A stretch of 64,000 nt of DNA from Diploscapter coronatus (GCA_964036155.1 OZ038423.1:57613249-57677248); one strand, 5' to 3'. Shown: positions 37,595 through 50,539, counted from the stretch's first letter. A program made the numbers and translations. The notes: a model not told the origin generated them from the letters alone.

Positions 37595-40500
37595 TTATTT
37601 TATGTTAATTTCTCCGACTATTCGCCATTCATTCGTCTGTGGGTCGCATTCCTCGATTGAATTGCAAAAATTTTCATGGGAAAGTACATGTTTTTGAAAT
37701 CTAAGTTAACAGATATTTTGTATAAGATATACAAAATCTCAGCTCACCCTCCGATTGCATACAATTTTCCATTCGCAGCAATAAGCGAATGACGACATCT
37801 TGCATAATTCATATCAGCGATTCGAGAAATCCGACTGCTAGCTAAAGCTGAGGAGTCGAAACACAGACAGGATTTGAATGCATCAACACCACTAAATATA
37901 TAATAATACATTATTTATCATATAAAATTAACGACTTGTATCCTCCAGTTATATAAATTCTTCCATTTAACGATGCGACTCCGAATAAACCTCGTCCTTC
38001 TGGAATCTCTCCTACTTCAATCCATTCCCGTTCATCGTCTGATAATCGATATATCTTTTTATTACCATATTTCTCAATAACTGAATATACATAATTACAA
38101 TAATGAATATGCTATAATGTGACCGTATAAAATTCCATCGCATGTTATTGTTTGAGCAGATTTAATTGGAAGAGGAAAAGCAGGCCCTGTTTGCCATTTT
38201 CCATCTATTAAAACCTGAATAAATTATTTTATGGACTTTCATTCGGCCTTCTTACATCAACTCGATTCGTATCTTCCCATATTTTAGGATCCGTTCCACC
38301 CAAATAATATAATTTATCTTTGAAATAAGCCACAGATGCATATCTACGCCATTCAGGAGGATATGGACCTGTAAATTCTTTGAATCAATCATTCCTGGAT
38401 TTGTTGATAAGACCTCTTGAAATTTGTCGAGTACTCAAGTCACATATTTCAGATGATTCCTTTTCGCTGTCAATTCCAAAAATCTAAAACATAAGAAATT
38501 ATTCAAAATAGCGAACATAATAATTTACTTTATTCTGTGTAGTTGCTACTTGATATGGTATATACCAATTGTCGAATTCTGCAATCCCTTCGACTGAGTA
38601 GGGAGATGAATTGAACAAGAATATTCTTCCTTCAGGTTTATCATTATTTTGATAACAAGCTAAATTATTACGAATCATCTCAAAGTCTCTCACCTAACTT
38701 TCAACATAAATTCTTACAATAAAATAAAACTTTATGCGAGCTATTGAATGAGTTGTCTCCACCAACTTGCAAATTATTAACATTTTGGGCTAATCCATTC
38801 ATTTTATTACTAATGAATGGAGTTTGCTTTTCCTTCTAGAATATTTTGTTTAAATAGTCGCAGTATAATAACTTCTACTTCAATAGCATCAGCCAAAATA
38901 ACTGCCCCCAATACGATGGCTTCATCGGGGTTGATATTGAATTTCAATTTTCTCGGTCCAAATTTCATTTCCAACATAAACTTTATGGCGGGAATCCTTG
39001 TTGACCCACCGACAAGTATCTGAATAAATCATTTAAGAGAAATATTTCCGATCAGAATGGAAGGGTTTGCATGATTATTTACTACGTGATCGATGTCATC
39101 TGTCTTAAAGTTAGCCATTCTAAGCGTATCATCAATCAACTTGAATGTTCTTGCGTAAAGCTCCTCGCATAATTCATTAAACTTTATCTTGGTTAATTTT
39201 ACATACAAATCCGAATGGTCATCTAGACCGATGTCCAACTGAATTTTATAATTCACCACTCCGATTATTTTTAATAGTGTTAACATGAATATCATAAGAA
39301 GGAGCATCGAAGGAGAGCGCTTCTTTTGCCAATCTGCACTCGGTCCTTAGCCGTTTAACCAAACGCTTATTTCCAAAAATATCAAAAGTCGTTGTCTTCC
39401 TATATTCCTGGGATACGTAATGCATTATCAAACCGTCAAAATCATGGCCACCTATTAAAATGCAAATTCAGGCATATTATGGAGAGAATCTAAAATGTGC
39501 CTTTACCTAAATGCTCATCTCCATGAACTGCTTTTATAGCGAGTCTTCCGCTTTCAATTTCGCAAATGCTAATGTCAAGTGTACCTGAAAATTCGTTGAT
39601 ACAACTGTTCGGCTGTTTGTTTTCAAATGATGATTATGTATCTACCTCCGCCGAAGTCGAATATCATTATCTTTGAATCCTCTAACTTCTTGTCTTCATT
39701 GTACGCGATCGCAGCGGCTGTAGGCTCTTTAATTAGCATTTTTAACTCGAGTCCAGCCACTTCGATCGCTCGTTTCAATGCGTCTTTCTGGTTGTTTTGG
39801 AAGAAGGCCGGAATCGCGATAACAGCCCCTGTTATTGGTTCTCCCGTGTACTTCTAAGAGATAAATGCTAAATAGGCATTATTTAAATATCGAACTTCTG
39901 CGATTAATTTAAGTTTTCGTAGAATATCAGCTGACACCTGTTCCGGCAAAATAAATCGCTCTTCCGCAGTGCCTCTATTCAAGACATAGCCTACTGAACC
40001 CTAAAATATTATTTCGTTACAATAAAAAATTAATGCAGCACATTTCTTGTATTCAAATCGAATGTCCATAGTAGGCGATTCTCGGCAATCGGTAGACGAT
40101 ACATAAATTCCCAGCCGAGAAGTCTTTTTGAATCTATAAAATCAATCCGAAAATAAGGTAGCACTTTGGATATTATTGAGTCCGAAATCTGGGAGGTCGA
40201 AAATGAAGAAAGAAAGAATAATTTTAGGCCAGTTTCTCCTTTTCGAATGCTATTTCACTTTTTAATACATAAAATAGGATGGTTAGTAAAAGACGGAATG
40301 ATTTTCTGTCAAATTATTGAGTGTCTCTCATATTTTCGATAAAAACAGTTTCTTGACAAAAAATCACTCCGTCAAATACTAGTTGCCAAAAAATACCCGT
40401 GCACCATTTCTCGTCCCCCGGATTACGGACTAAAGAATGCAAACCGTATAGAACTCGTGAGAGATCAGAATAGTTGAGTGCATGATTACCAACTACTATT

Positions 40501-40692
40501 TCGTTATTATCCCCATATGACACAATCGATGGTGTAAAATTGTTGCCTGAGCATAAATTACAATAGAAAGAATAGATAGGGAGATTTCATAATTGATTTA
40601 CCTTCTTCATTGAAAATGATTTTAGGCTTTCCATTTTCAATGATAGCAACACATGAATATGTCGTTCCCAAGTCGATGCCGATGTACACCAT
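37595..40692 (-). CDS. Hsp70 ATPase domain fused to kelch repeats, 692 aa
   Basis: Seventeen exons sum to 2079 coding bases without a stop. Residues 1-380 are a complete Hsp70 nucleotide-binding domain: [16 protein letters not shown] (phosphate 1), [60 protein letters not shown] (phosphate 2), [44 protein letters not shown]. There is no substrate-binding domain. A 43-base intron (38836-38878) joins residue 380 in frame to [11 protein letters not shown] and a linker. About 220 residues of kelch repeats follow ([50 protein letters not shown]). No BTB or BACK domain is seen. Introns are 37-63 bases except one of 311. An ATP-dependent switch carrying a kelch binding platform is inference. Two adjacent genes are the alternative, but removing the intron makes one continuous frame. 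Confidence 0.82.
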
Positions 40693-41730
40693 TTTTTATT
40701 CTTTAAATTTTTACTGATTTAGGAAATAAATCCTGCATTCATGTGTAAATGAATAAAAAAGCAATAACCACTAGGGGCAATAAAACAAGCTTTTACATCG
40801 AATGAGAATTGATAAGAGAATAGTAATTTAAATATTTTGCGAGGAGAAATTTTATCACAAAAGGAATAATTTTGGCAAATGATTAGGAATTAGAAATAAA
40901 TAAATGGAGTGATTTTAACTGGTTAAACAATAATCTTCAATTTCGAATGTCATCCAAAATGTCATCTCGCATTCAAATGAAACAAGATCAGAAGGAAGAA
41001 AGTAAGAAACTTTAATAAATATCAAAAGCAAGGCTGTCTGAAATTCGAAAAAGACCGACCTTTAACCTAAATTGGAATATGGCAATTTGAGGAGAAATGT
41101 GAATGCTGAAAAAGTAAACAGAATTTTCCTTCTTAAAATAATTATTCAGCAGTGGAAGTAACCCTTTTAAATGACATATCAAGTTGAGATTCCGTATCGG
41201 GAATATACAAATTGAAACTAAAAATAAGTGAGGAAGAAAAAGAAAAATAGCCATTCATGGAAAACGAGAATTGAGAACTGAATGAGAGAATAAAGAATTT
41301 GGCAAATGGGTTTTTGGGGTCAATTACTCGGTATTTTCTGTATCTTTTCATGCTCTATCGAATGGTATATGATTTGGGAGTCTAACTCAACAATCGAAGA
41401 AAACTCAGTGCGGTAAGCACAAGTTATCGTGTAAAAATTATTTCTCGAAAAATCTATATTGCAATTTGTCAGACGGTTAAATCGAAAATTTCTATAGTCA
41501 ATTTAGAAATTTTTTCCAATTTTATATTCAACCTTTCAACAATTTGCATAGTGCTTGCATGATCACGTAAAGTTTGCTTTTGGCAGCCTATTTAGCGTGT
41601 AAATCCAGTGCAATCGACAATTTCTATATTTCCCCTGCTGTCTACGTTATAGTTCTAGTTTGAAAAGTCGTATTTTTGTTTTCGTGATGCCGACTTTCTC
41701 GTGATCAATTTTCCGACCTGCTATTTCTCA
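40693..41730. other. Divergent intergenic region between the Hsp70-kelch gene and ADCK2
   Basis: About 1 kb, very AT-rich, between two start codons facing away from each other. A minus-strand TCAG acceptor lies roughly 20 bases before the Hsp70-kelch start and a plus-strand TTTCTCAG acceptor ends at 41731. No exon or named element is recognised. Confidence 0.45.
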
Positions 41731-41742
41731 GGGTGGAAATCG

Positions 41743-41760
41743 ATGCCAAGTGGGGAATAA
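41743..41760 (+). promoter_or_regulatory. Short upstream ORF overlapping the ADCK2 start (TAATG)
   Basis: After the likely spliced-leader acceptor ending at 41731, the first ATG (41743) opens a five-codon frame whose stop TAA shares its last base with the main ATG at 41760. The TAATG arrangement would force ribosomes to terminate and restart, or to skip the first ATG. Seen directly; its effect on translation is inference. Confidence 0.6.
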
Positions 41761-44700
41761 TGTCCGTGCAACTTTATCGACTCCTTTTCCAACCCGTTCA
41801 AATTGGGCTGGTCCGGAGACTTCTCCGGAAAAGCGCCGCGCCTCTCGTCCGAGCCACCTTCCAAATCGTCAGGTCACAAAATCGATACCAGAATGTGATT
41901 AGGTAAAATTTTGCAATTAAAAAATTATTTTGCGATAAATTGTATCATGACGCAATTTCGTGGATTTTTGAAAGAATTGTTAAGATTGAAAAAGTCGCGA
42001 TTTTCCAGGAAATCGTTCATTCTGTCGGTGGGAATCGGAACATCGCTCGCCACCCGGCATTACCTCCGAGTCGCGCACTGCCATGTCCACCCCATAGAAG
42101 AGGACCCCTGGTTGTTGGTGCCTAGAAATGTTGGTCTATTTTATTTTATTTTTCCTAAATCCTTTTAACATTTGTTTTCCTCAAAATAGTTTTTATTTAT
42201 TTTTCTAAAGATGTGTGTTTCGATTTTCAGAGAAACGTTGAAACTCGTCCTATTTCATATCTGATGGCCCCGTTGTATCTTCCGATCGGATTATGGCGTT
42301 TTTTCAGGAGATTTATCAGGTATTATTTTGCCAACTTCAATTAAGAAAAGGAAAATATAAAATCGTTCAAGTATTGTAAATATTCTTAATTTTTTCCAGG
42401 GCCATGTCCTTGTTTATTTAATTTCAGCTATGAAAAAGGAATTATAGAGCTATAACTGTTCTACTATTGCTCATTCTTTTTCAGGTGCATTTCCCTATTT
42501 ATCCGATTCGGACCTCTGTTTCTCTGTTATCCGCTATTTTCTCGGATCGGGTTTCTGCACGAACTCTGGTGGAAATGGCTGCTTTTCATCGTTCAGGTAT
42601 TGCTTTTATTTGTTAGGAAAATGAGCTTTAGAATTTTCTTATTTGTTAAATTTTCAAGGGGTGCACTTTTTGAACTTTTCTATTTTACAGACATAGTTGG
42701 GGAGCACTTTCGTCGGACGAAAATAAACTTCAAGGGGATAGATCGCAACGATAGAAATGTTGGCTAATCACAGACTAGGGAGAGATTTGTTAAGAAAATA
42801 CTAAGATTGGGTCGTAAGGGGTTTCTGACGATCGTCCTTCCTAGAGCTGATTTAAAAAAAAAAAAGAATTTCTATTTTTTCAGACGAGCGGTCCAACCTT
42901 CATCAAATTGGGTCAGTGGGGCAGCACTAGAAGAGATATTTTCTCGAAGACGTTCTGTGATCGGGTATTTTTTTATTTTTATTTTTGTATTTTCAGCAAA
43001 CTAGTAACATTTTCGAACCACGGTTAACCGCATGAAGCGAGATAGTGCACCTTATCGAAAAAAAGAAGAGGATACCTTCTTTCCAGCTCTCGAAAATATT
43101 CACTGTCTCGTTTCATGGAGTTCGAAAACTTGACAATTCTGACTTTCAGCTCTCAATCCTCCACACGAAAACGAAGAAACAACGATTGTTCCGGGACCAA
43201 GAAAAATTTTTCGATGAAGTCTATGGAAAGGGGTTCATGAAGCAGTACGTTTTTGTTTGTCCTTTCAAGAGTGATACCAAAGACAAGCCCTTATTTTCTA
43301 GAAACAACGAAGATAAAGGTGTTCTTGGAAATATTTATTTTTGAGAAAATTTAAAATAAAAAGAACCAACTTTAATAAACTGCTAGACTAGGAACAATAA
43401 AGACGGTTTATCTTTCAGAAATATAAAGTAAAATATTTTAAAACAACCCTCGATTTTCAGATACAAAGATAAAGTCTTCAAATCCATCGAGCCTTATTCA
43501 GTCGGATCGGGATGCATCGCTCAGGTTTTTTTCTTAAAAAATAAATATTTATTTTAAGTAGAGAGCACAAATGCTCAAATTTGAATATGATATTTGGCAC
43601 AATTTTCGTCAATATAGCTTTCGGTTCTTGTTTGAGTAAAGCCGGCATTTTGTCAAGATTTCAAAACGGGTTTTGTAGGAAAATTCAAGCTATATAAAAG
43701 TCCTCGTTGAGCCGACCTTGAAAAATCACTTACAGTTTCTAATTTTAGGTTTACAAAGCTACAATTGACGTTCCTGAGTTCGAAAGAGCGGTAAATCGCA
43801 AATATGATCAGTTAAACGACGTTCAGACACAGGAAATTGCCATTAAAGTAGGTTTTTTCCCTAATTTTATTATCACTTATTAAATCATTTTCTTTTATTA
43901 TTTTTATTTGATCATTTTAGGTAGCTGACAAAGGAGTCGAACATCAAATTGAACTGGATCTGTCGATTTTGAGGACTTTTGCCTGCGTCATGCAGAAGGT
44001 ATTATTCTAATTTTAAGATTACTGTAATTTCGAAGATTGATATTATAAGTTTAGGATTAGTTTTTTTTTTTGCAATTTATCGATTTTCAGGTAATGCCCG
44101 GTCTCTCGTACATCGATCCAACGGGTGCTTTGGAGCAGTTTGAACTAGTTTTGAGGCGACAAGTCGATTTGAGGAATGAGGCCAGGGCTCTGATTGTAAG
44201 ATTTTGAAAAATAATTTTATCAAGAATTGTATTATCACTGATTGGAGAGAGCGTCGATATCCGAAAATTGCGCTATTCGTCTCGGTTTTCCTCTACTCGA
44301 CTCATTATTTCGCTCCAAATTCACTTTCTAATTGCTGCATGCATATCGATTTTCTTTTCAATTAACGACATTTTTGGAAATTTAGATACTTTTAGAAAGA
44401 AAAACTATCCATGATTTACTTGTCTATTTTGTCTTTGAAAATTTTGAACTTTTCATGAAGGGAAACCTATGCTTTATTTTTCATCTTTTTCCTAGAAAAT
44501 TGAATTTTCCGAAATTCGCCAACAACTTCGACCCCCAAAAGACGGGCGTCCGTTTCCCGGTCGTTCTGGGCTACACTAAAAATGTGATCATCGAGACGTT
44601 CGAGGACGGAATGTACATCAACAGATTGGTCGCTGAAGAAGATAATTCGGAGGTGAACTTTCAAAATTAGCGAGTTTTCTTTTAAAAAATATTGTTTAGG

Positions 44701-46175
44701 TGAATTTTGGAAATAGCTAACTTTACAAAATTTATTATCTAGAGTGGCAACGTTTTTCAAATTTCAGCTGAAAGCCAAACAATCGAAGGCGGTGAGAAGA
44801 CGAATCGCTCTGATGGGTGCTCGCGCCCTCTTCAAAATGATCTTCGTCGACAATTTCATCCATGGAGACCTGCATCCGGGTGAGTTTTACATTTATCTTC
44901 TCAAGGAAATGATCTTTTCAGGCAACATTCTAATTCGTTTCAACGAAAATGACAACTCGGGAATCGAGGGAGTTCACAAGGCGCCTCCACCAGACTCGAT
45001 TTTGAAGAGAGGGGTTAGTTTTTGTTTATTTTTATTTTTTAAATATTTTTATTCGCACTTTAAATGTCAGAAACGAGCTTTCGTTTCAGATCGAAATGTT
45101 CCGGTCTATGATCGGCTGGAGAACAGCTCCGAAGATCCGGTTCACCGATTCTCCCGATCTAAACGATGATCCGATGCTGATAGTGCTCGACACGGGAATA
45201 GCGATTTCGGAAACGCCGAAGAATTTGACGAATTTCAAGAGCCTGTTCAGAATGGTTGTAGAGAAAAAAGTGATTATTTTCATTTTTTAGAAGAATAATC
45301 TTTGAAACTCCAAACTATACAATAGTGCGGGGAAATTTTTCTATAGAGCTTGGTTAACTGAGGTTTTATTTTTTAATTTAAAAGAAAAAAATTAGGGCTA
45401 CGAAGCCGGCAAGCTACTCCTAACTCACTCGCCAAATGAAAAGTGCCCTGACCCAGATGCGTTCTGCAAAGAAGTCGAGAAGCTCGTCATCAAGGCCAGA
45501 AATGAAAAGTCGCTGAGAACGGTGAGTAAAATCTCATCTCGAGTCTATTTTTCAGGAGTTAGACACCTAACGAGATTTCATATACTATCTTCTTTTAGAC
45601 GATAAAAAAAGATCATCAATCCGAATTTTTCTCAATAGTAGATTCTTTTCAAATTTTTATAATTTTAGCGGAAAAAGCCCGGTATTTTTCAGTTGAACAT
45701 CTCTGCTCTGCTCTCTGAGATGTTCTCGATCGTCGCCAAGTACCACGTCGAGTTGGACTCTGCGTTCACCACCGTCTTCCTCTCCGTCATGGTATGTTTT
45801 TTTTTTTTTTTTTTTTTTTAAATATATTTTGAGTAATAACCCACAGTGAAAGCTAAGAAATAGTTTCATTAGTTTTCCCATGATATTTTCGATTAACTTT
45901 TCTTCATTTTTCAGAAGTAACCAGGCTAGTAAAACGGAGCTTTTCTTATGATAATTTTGCTTACTTCTTATAATGTTCATTTTTTATATAGAGGAGAATT
46001 TAGATAATATTCAATGATTTGAAAAGTAAAATACTCGAAGAAAATAGGGACGTTTCTTTCAAATTTTGAAAAATATGTTAATTTTCAGGTCTTGGAAGGC
46101 TTCGGCCGCTCGCTCGACCCAGACCTCGACTTGTTCCAGTGTGCCAGACCCTATTTGCTCAACGTCCTCGTCTAA
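41760..46175 (+). CDS. ADCK2: ADCK2-type mitochondrial UbiB-family kinase-like protein
   Basis: Atypical kinase-like protein of the UbiB/ADCK family, linked to mitochondrial lipid and coenzyme Q metabolism. The N-terminus is rich in Arg, Leu and Ser without acidic residues (MSVQLYRLLFQPVQIGLVRR), fitting a mitochondrial presequence. Membrane-prone exons follow (42.0-42.6 kb). Family motifs appear in order: SGPTFIKLGQWGSTRRDIF (KxGQ), VGSGCIAQVYKA in place of a Gly-rich loop, VDLRNEARALI, FIHGDLHPGNILIRF (catalytic loop) and LIVLDTGIAIS (metal-binding Asp kept, followed by Thr-Gly). The C-terminus, VLEGFGRSLDPDLDLF then ARPYLLNVLV, is specific to ADCK2. AATAAA lies at 46452-46457. About 15 exons; the exon boundaries at 43.1-43.25 kb are the least sure. 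All key residues are present. Confidence 0.92.
45797..45822 (+). repeat. Run of 26 T in an ADCK2 intron
   Basis: Uninterrupted poly-T directly after the donor GTATG of the intron that precedes the last ADCK2 exon. The length may be inexact because of sequencing error in homopolymers. Confidence 0.85.
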
Positions 46176-46717
46176 AAATTCGACATTTTGCGAGTCTAAA
46201 CTTGCAAATTTTGACAGTCACCGATCTCCTTAAGCCTATCAAATTATCAGTTCATTTCAAATTGTGCCCCTCTGAGATGCCTTAAGCTCAATTATCCAAA
46301 TTATAGCAAACATCAGCGTGATTACGAGTATCTTCCCAGAAATTTGCTCGAGTTTATAAAATTCTATTCAAATTTAGGTTAGGGTTTAGGAGAATTCTAG
46401 TTATCTATGGTTTTGTTGCAAGATTTTGTTTTGTTCTTCTTTCGTATAAATAATAAATTAGTCATTTTTGAGAACCTGAAGAACGAGCGTGAAACTTGTA
46501 AAGGAGACATTCTCTTAAAGAAGCAATGTTACTAGGGTGATGAAAAGTGGAAATATAACGTGGATTTGAGAGAGCAGAGAAAATAGGAAAAGGTGCATTT
46601 TTCGACGTCGATACATTGAAGCTGAAAGTGAGTAATAGCCCTGTGTGTGTCGTTTTAAAATTTTATTATACTTTATCGATTTTGGTATATTTCGTGGAAT
46701 TTCAGGCCACTTTTCAT

Positions 46718-49700
46718 ATGACTGAAGAATCCGAGAAAAATGTTACGAACCAAATTCTGGCGCAGACCCTGCATTTTCTAAGCCATGAAATTCACACCCA
46801 ACACTCTGCCATCCAACAGGAAGTTCAAACGCTTGGGCAGCTATTGTTGTAAAAGAAATCTGCAATTTCTTTGAGCTTAATAAATTCAGGGAGTCATCGG
46901 ATAACAGCGTGTTAGCCGAAAACTGCTCGGTAACTGAGAAACTCGCCAATGGACTGATAGTAAATCGGGTGTGCAGTCTGTGAGAACATAGTTTATTTGT
47001 TGCGGTTGAAGAAGGAATTTTTAGGTCATGGCTAGCATCTCATCCCCCACCAAGATGGTGCGCACCACTTCTGAAACTCGGAAGGATTTTGTTCAGAGAT
47101 AAACCTCTCGTGGAGAACTTCCATAACTTGTCACTGCACAGTAATTATGCTCAGGTACTTGTAATTTGATATTTGATAACTCTTCTTTATCTCATTATAT
47201 TTCAAGTTCTTCCAATACCTCGTCAACCGCTATCAGCACAACTCCATCGATTGGATGGCTTCGATGAATCTAACATTGAGTAAGGTTTCTCTGCAAAAGT
47301 ACTAAACATAGGATTTTTAGACATCACCCAAAAATTCATCCACAAGAACGAATCCGCAGCCCGTTTCGTGCAGGTAAAGCTCTACAAGTCGGTGCTCCAA
47401 CTGTTGAATTCGAATGAAATGAGTATCATGCAGGGCTCTCTCGAGGTAATCTTTCCCCATTTATGAGCCTTTATTTTCGTGCCTTGCAACTAGATTCTCG
47501 GAAGACTATCTGATTGGTCCACAGTATGTCGTGCAGAGTTGTGCGCCTCCACAGTAATCGATATTTGCCTGCAACTCGTGCCCAATGGCGATTTACTGAC
47601 TCAAAAACTCTGCGTGAGTCTACTTCGAATCTTGGCATGCGAGGAACAGGCCAGAGAACAGATCAGAATCTATGATGGTGTGCCGGCACTCGTCAGGTTC
47701 ATCAACTTCTTCATGCAGAAACTTATCGCGGTTTCAGCTTACTTCCCGTAAAGAACTCTCGACTTCTCTGGCACGTCGCGTGGGCGCTGGCACAATTAGC
47801 TGAAGACCAAGAGACGTCACTGGAGATCGCCCAACTTGGTGGCATTTCCCTGATCCTGGTAGAAATGACGAACGTCAAAGTGCCGGAGAGAGGCCTGAAT
47901 GATTGGATCGCTATGTTGACGGGTAGTTCTTTTGACGATTTTTTCGTCGAACCATAATTTTCACAGGCCTGAACGCGCTTCTCGCTCAACTCTGCCAATG
48001 CGATTCCAATCAGCAGCTAATCGTCAATAACAACGGAGTCTACATTCTGGGGCGTCTACTTCTTCAGCACATAGACAACGAGAAACTCGTGGATAACCCA
48101 GCTTGGCATACTCTACAAGTAAGGCAATTCCAATTCAGTGAGATGTTTTTTTTTTTTTAAATGATTTTGCAGTGCTCCATTTTCCGAGTACTCCGACTTC
48201 TCTTTTCTCTCGAACGCAATCGTCACATCTTCAAAAAAGTCTTCCCTGCGGAATTCTTCGAGAAGTTCATCGACATAGGTCACTACGTCCAGGATCTCAG
48301 CGCCTATCGTCCACTCGTCCTATTCTATGAGGAAATTCTGAAGAAAATGACTCCAAATGAAAGAGATGCGGCTTGGGAGTCAGTCAACCAGCGTCGCGAG
48401 CCGCTGGGGAAAGTCGGCGACTACGAGCTCATCGAACAACTAGGCGCTGGAGCCTTCGGATGCGTCTACACAGTAAGGAAGAAAATCGCTGACCATACAG
48501 CGATTCCGCAGTATTATGCGTTGAAGGAAGTAAGTTTTTTAAAGCGTTTGAGGAAAAAAACATTGAATTGCTAGATCTTCATGACCCAAGTAAAGGAAGT
48601 CGATGGAGACAGAAGCTTTGGCGATGTCATCAGCGAAGTGAAGATCATCAAGCAGCAGGTTTTTCTTTTCTAATTTTAAAAATTGGCAACACATTCCGCT
48701 TCCAGCTTCGTCACCCAAACATAGTCCGCTATCGACGTATCTTCGTTGAGAACAATCGACTCTACATCGTGATGGACCTGATCGAAGGGGCCTCTCTAAA
48801 AGAGCACATTAATTCAGTGAAGGAGAAGCGGGAGATCTTTCCCGAAAATCGGATTTGGAACATCCTCATTCAGGTATTTACTGACTTATGAAAATGTTTA
48901 TACTTTAACAAACTAGATGACCCTCGGGCTGCGCTACCTTCACAAGGACAAACACATTGTGCACCGAGATCTGAAGCCGAACAACATCATGATATCGGAT
49001 AAGGACCGGGTCGTCATTACCGACTTCGGCCTAGCGAAACAGAAGGGTAACGATTACCTGAAGTCTGCCGCTGGAACCATTGTCTATAGTTGGTATGAGA
49101 ACGAATTTAGCAACATTTTTCGAAACAAATGTTTAGTCCTGAGATCGTCCAAAATGTACCCTATGGGGAGAAAGCGGACGTGTGGTCTTTCGGATGCTGT
49201 GTCCATGAGATGGCAGCTCTGAGGCCTCCATTCTACTCGCAGAACATGTTAACTTTGGCGACGCAGATTGTCGAAGCAAAATACGAGCCCATCAAGGATC
49301 CGTACAGCAAGGAGCTGATCCATTTGATCGGGCGATGCCTGACTGCAGATCCATCTCTTCGTCCAGACATTTTCGGCGTGGCTGCCTTGGCTGCTCCCCG
49401 TCTTCTGCTGTCTCTGGATGATTTCATGAGAACGCACGCAACTGTCAGCGACAAGTCTGGGGAGATCAAAATGGAGAAGGAGTCTTTGTTGAAGAGGTGG
49501 TAATTCGAATTCTATTGGGTGAAGATATACTTTCTTCAGAGAGCCATCTTCCTCACTGAACTCCTCTTCGAATTCCACAACCGGCGTTTTCGCGAAGAAG
49601 CGGGTGTCACAGAGCGGAAGCAATGACCCGACCAAAGATACTGGAACGCCGAATCGAAGAAGGAGGCAGCGATCGCTTCTGCCAAATATCGATAATGGAA

Positions 49701-50539
49701 TTGACAAGGTGCCGAGAAGTAGGAGGGGCTCTGGCAAATCACTCTCAGCTGGTCAAGTCTCCAACAACAACAGAGGGATTTCATTGTCGTGCTCACTGCC
49801 ACGACTGAACCCAACTCCAGCACAAGGTCTCCAAAATCGTCGAGTGACCATCGTTGAGATGGAGACAAAGAAGCGAGCCATTTCATCCACCGATCTTCGC
49901 CTCGCACGACAAACCGAAGGTAGGGAAAGGGGCTTTCTGAGAGCAGCATTGCTCAAGCTTTCAGGACTATCCGTTCGCTCAGCGGCTTTGCGTCCTGTCA
50001 CCGATCCAGTTCTTCTGATTCTCTCTCAGATTCATCGAATCTTCATGACCACTTCAAATAGTAAGACACTTTAGCTTCATTTTTATCAGTAAAGTGTGAG
50101 TAGCCACACTCCTTTTGCTGACTATTACGTTGTGGATAATTCTCCGACGAACATATCGAATTGCAAATAATTACAGCGCAAAACGAGACGATTGTCAATC
50201 ACAAAAGAAGGGTTGTGGAACAATTCAAAAGACGATTGTTCGAAAAAGGCAGTAATCCGGAGATGATCAAGAAACACCTCAGAAAAGTACTACTCTTTTT
50301 TCTCTAAATTTCGAGACTACTCTAATTTACAGCTAGCGGTTGAGTCCCAAGAAGAAATCGAGCTTGACTTGGGCTACGGCGACTTCCGGCCAGTTCTGGC
50401 TAATATCCACGTATACGGCTATCAAATTGGTGGGGTATATCCAAGTTCGGTTTAAAAATCAAAGTTTTTAGATCAAAGGGTAACAAGAATCACCTACGAG
50501 CAACTAGCAAATTGCATACAATCTCTATTAGATGAATAG
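46718..50539 (+). CDS. NEK10: NEK10 kinase with N-terminal armadillo region
   Basis: Ser/Thr (in mammals dual-specificity) NIMA-related kinase. Translation starts 12 bases after a TTTCAG acceptor (MTEESEKNVTNQ). The first half is an armadillo-like helical region (WHVAWALAQLAEDQETSLEI, NALLAQLCQCDSNQQLIVNN), the NEK10 hallmark. The kinase domain has the Gly-rich loop LGAGAFGCVY, YALKEIF (catalytic Lys), HRDLKPNNIMI and ITDFGLA, then PEIVQNVPYGEKADVWSFG, so it should be active. The Ser/Arg-rich tail includes LLILSQIHRIFMT and KRRVVEQFKRRLF, which match the human NEK10 tail, and ends ITYEQLANCIQSLLDE. It follows ADCK2 on the same strand by about 540 bases, a possible but unproven operon. In mammals NEK10 acts in motile cilia, which nematodes lack, so its role here is unclear. 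Confidence 0.93.

Noticed and set aside
38369..38413. In-frame TGA in the kelch region suggesting a pseudogene
   Set aside because: The TGA lies inside a 45-base GT...TTTACAG intron. Removing it restores the frame and a good kelch sequence.
37595..38802. Separate kelch gene starting at ATG 38800-38802
   Set aside because: A 43-base intron just upstream links the Hsp70 frame into the same kelch frame, and the total is an exact multiple of three. One gene is simpler.
45797..45822. Poly-T run as a retroposon or terminator mark
   Set aside because: It sits just inside an intron donor, with no flanking duplication or source element. A simple homopolymer.
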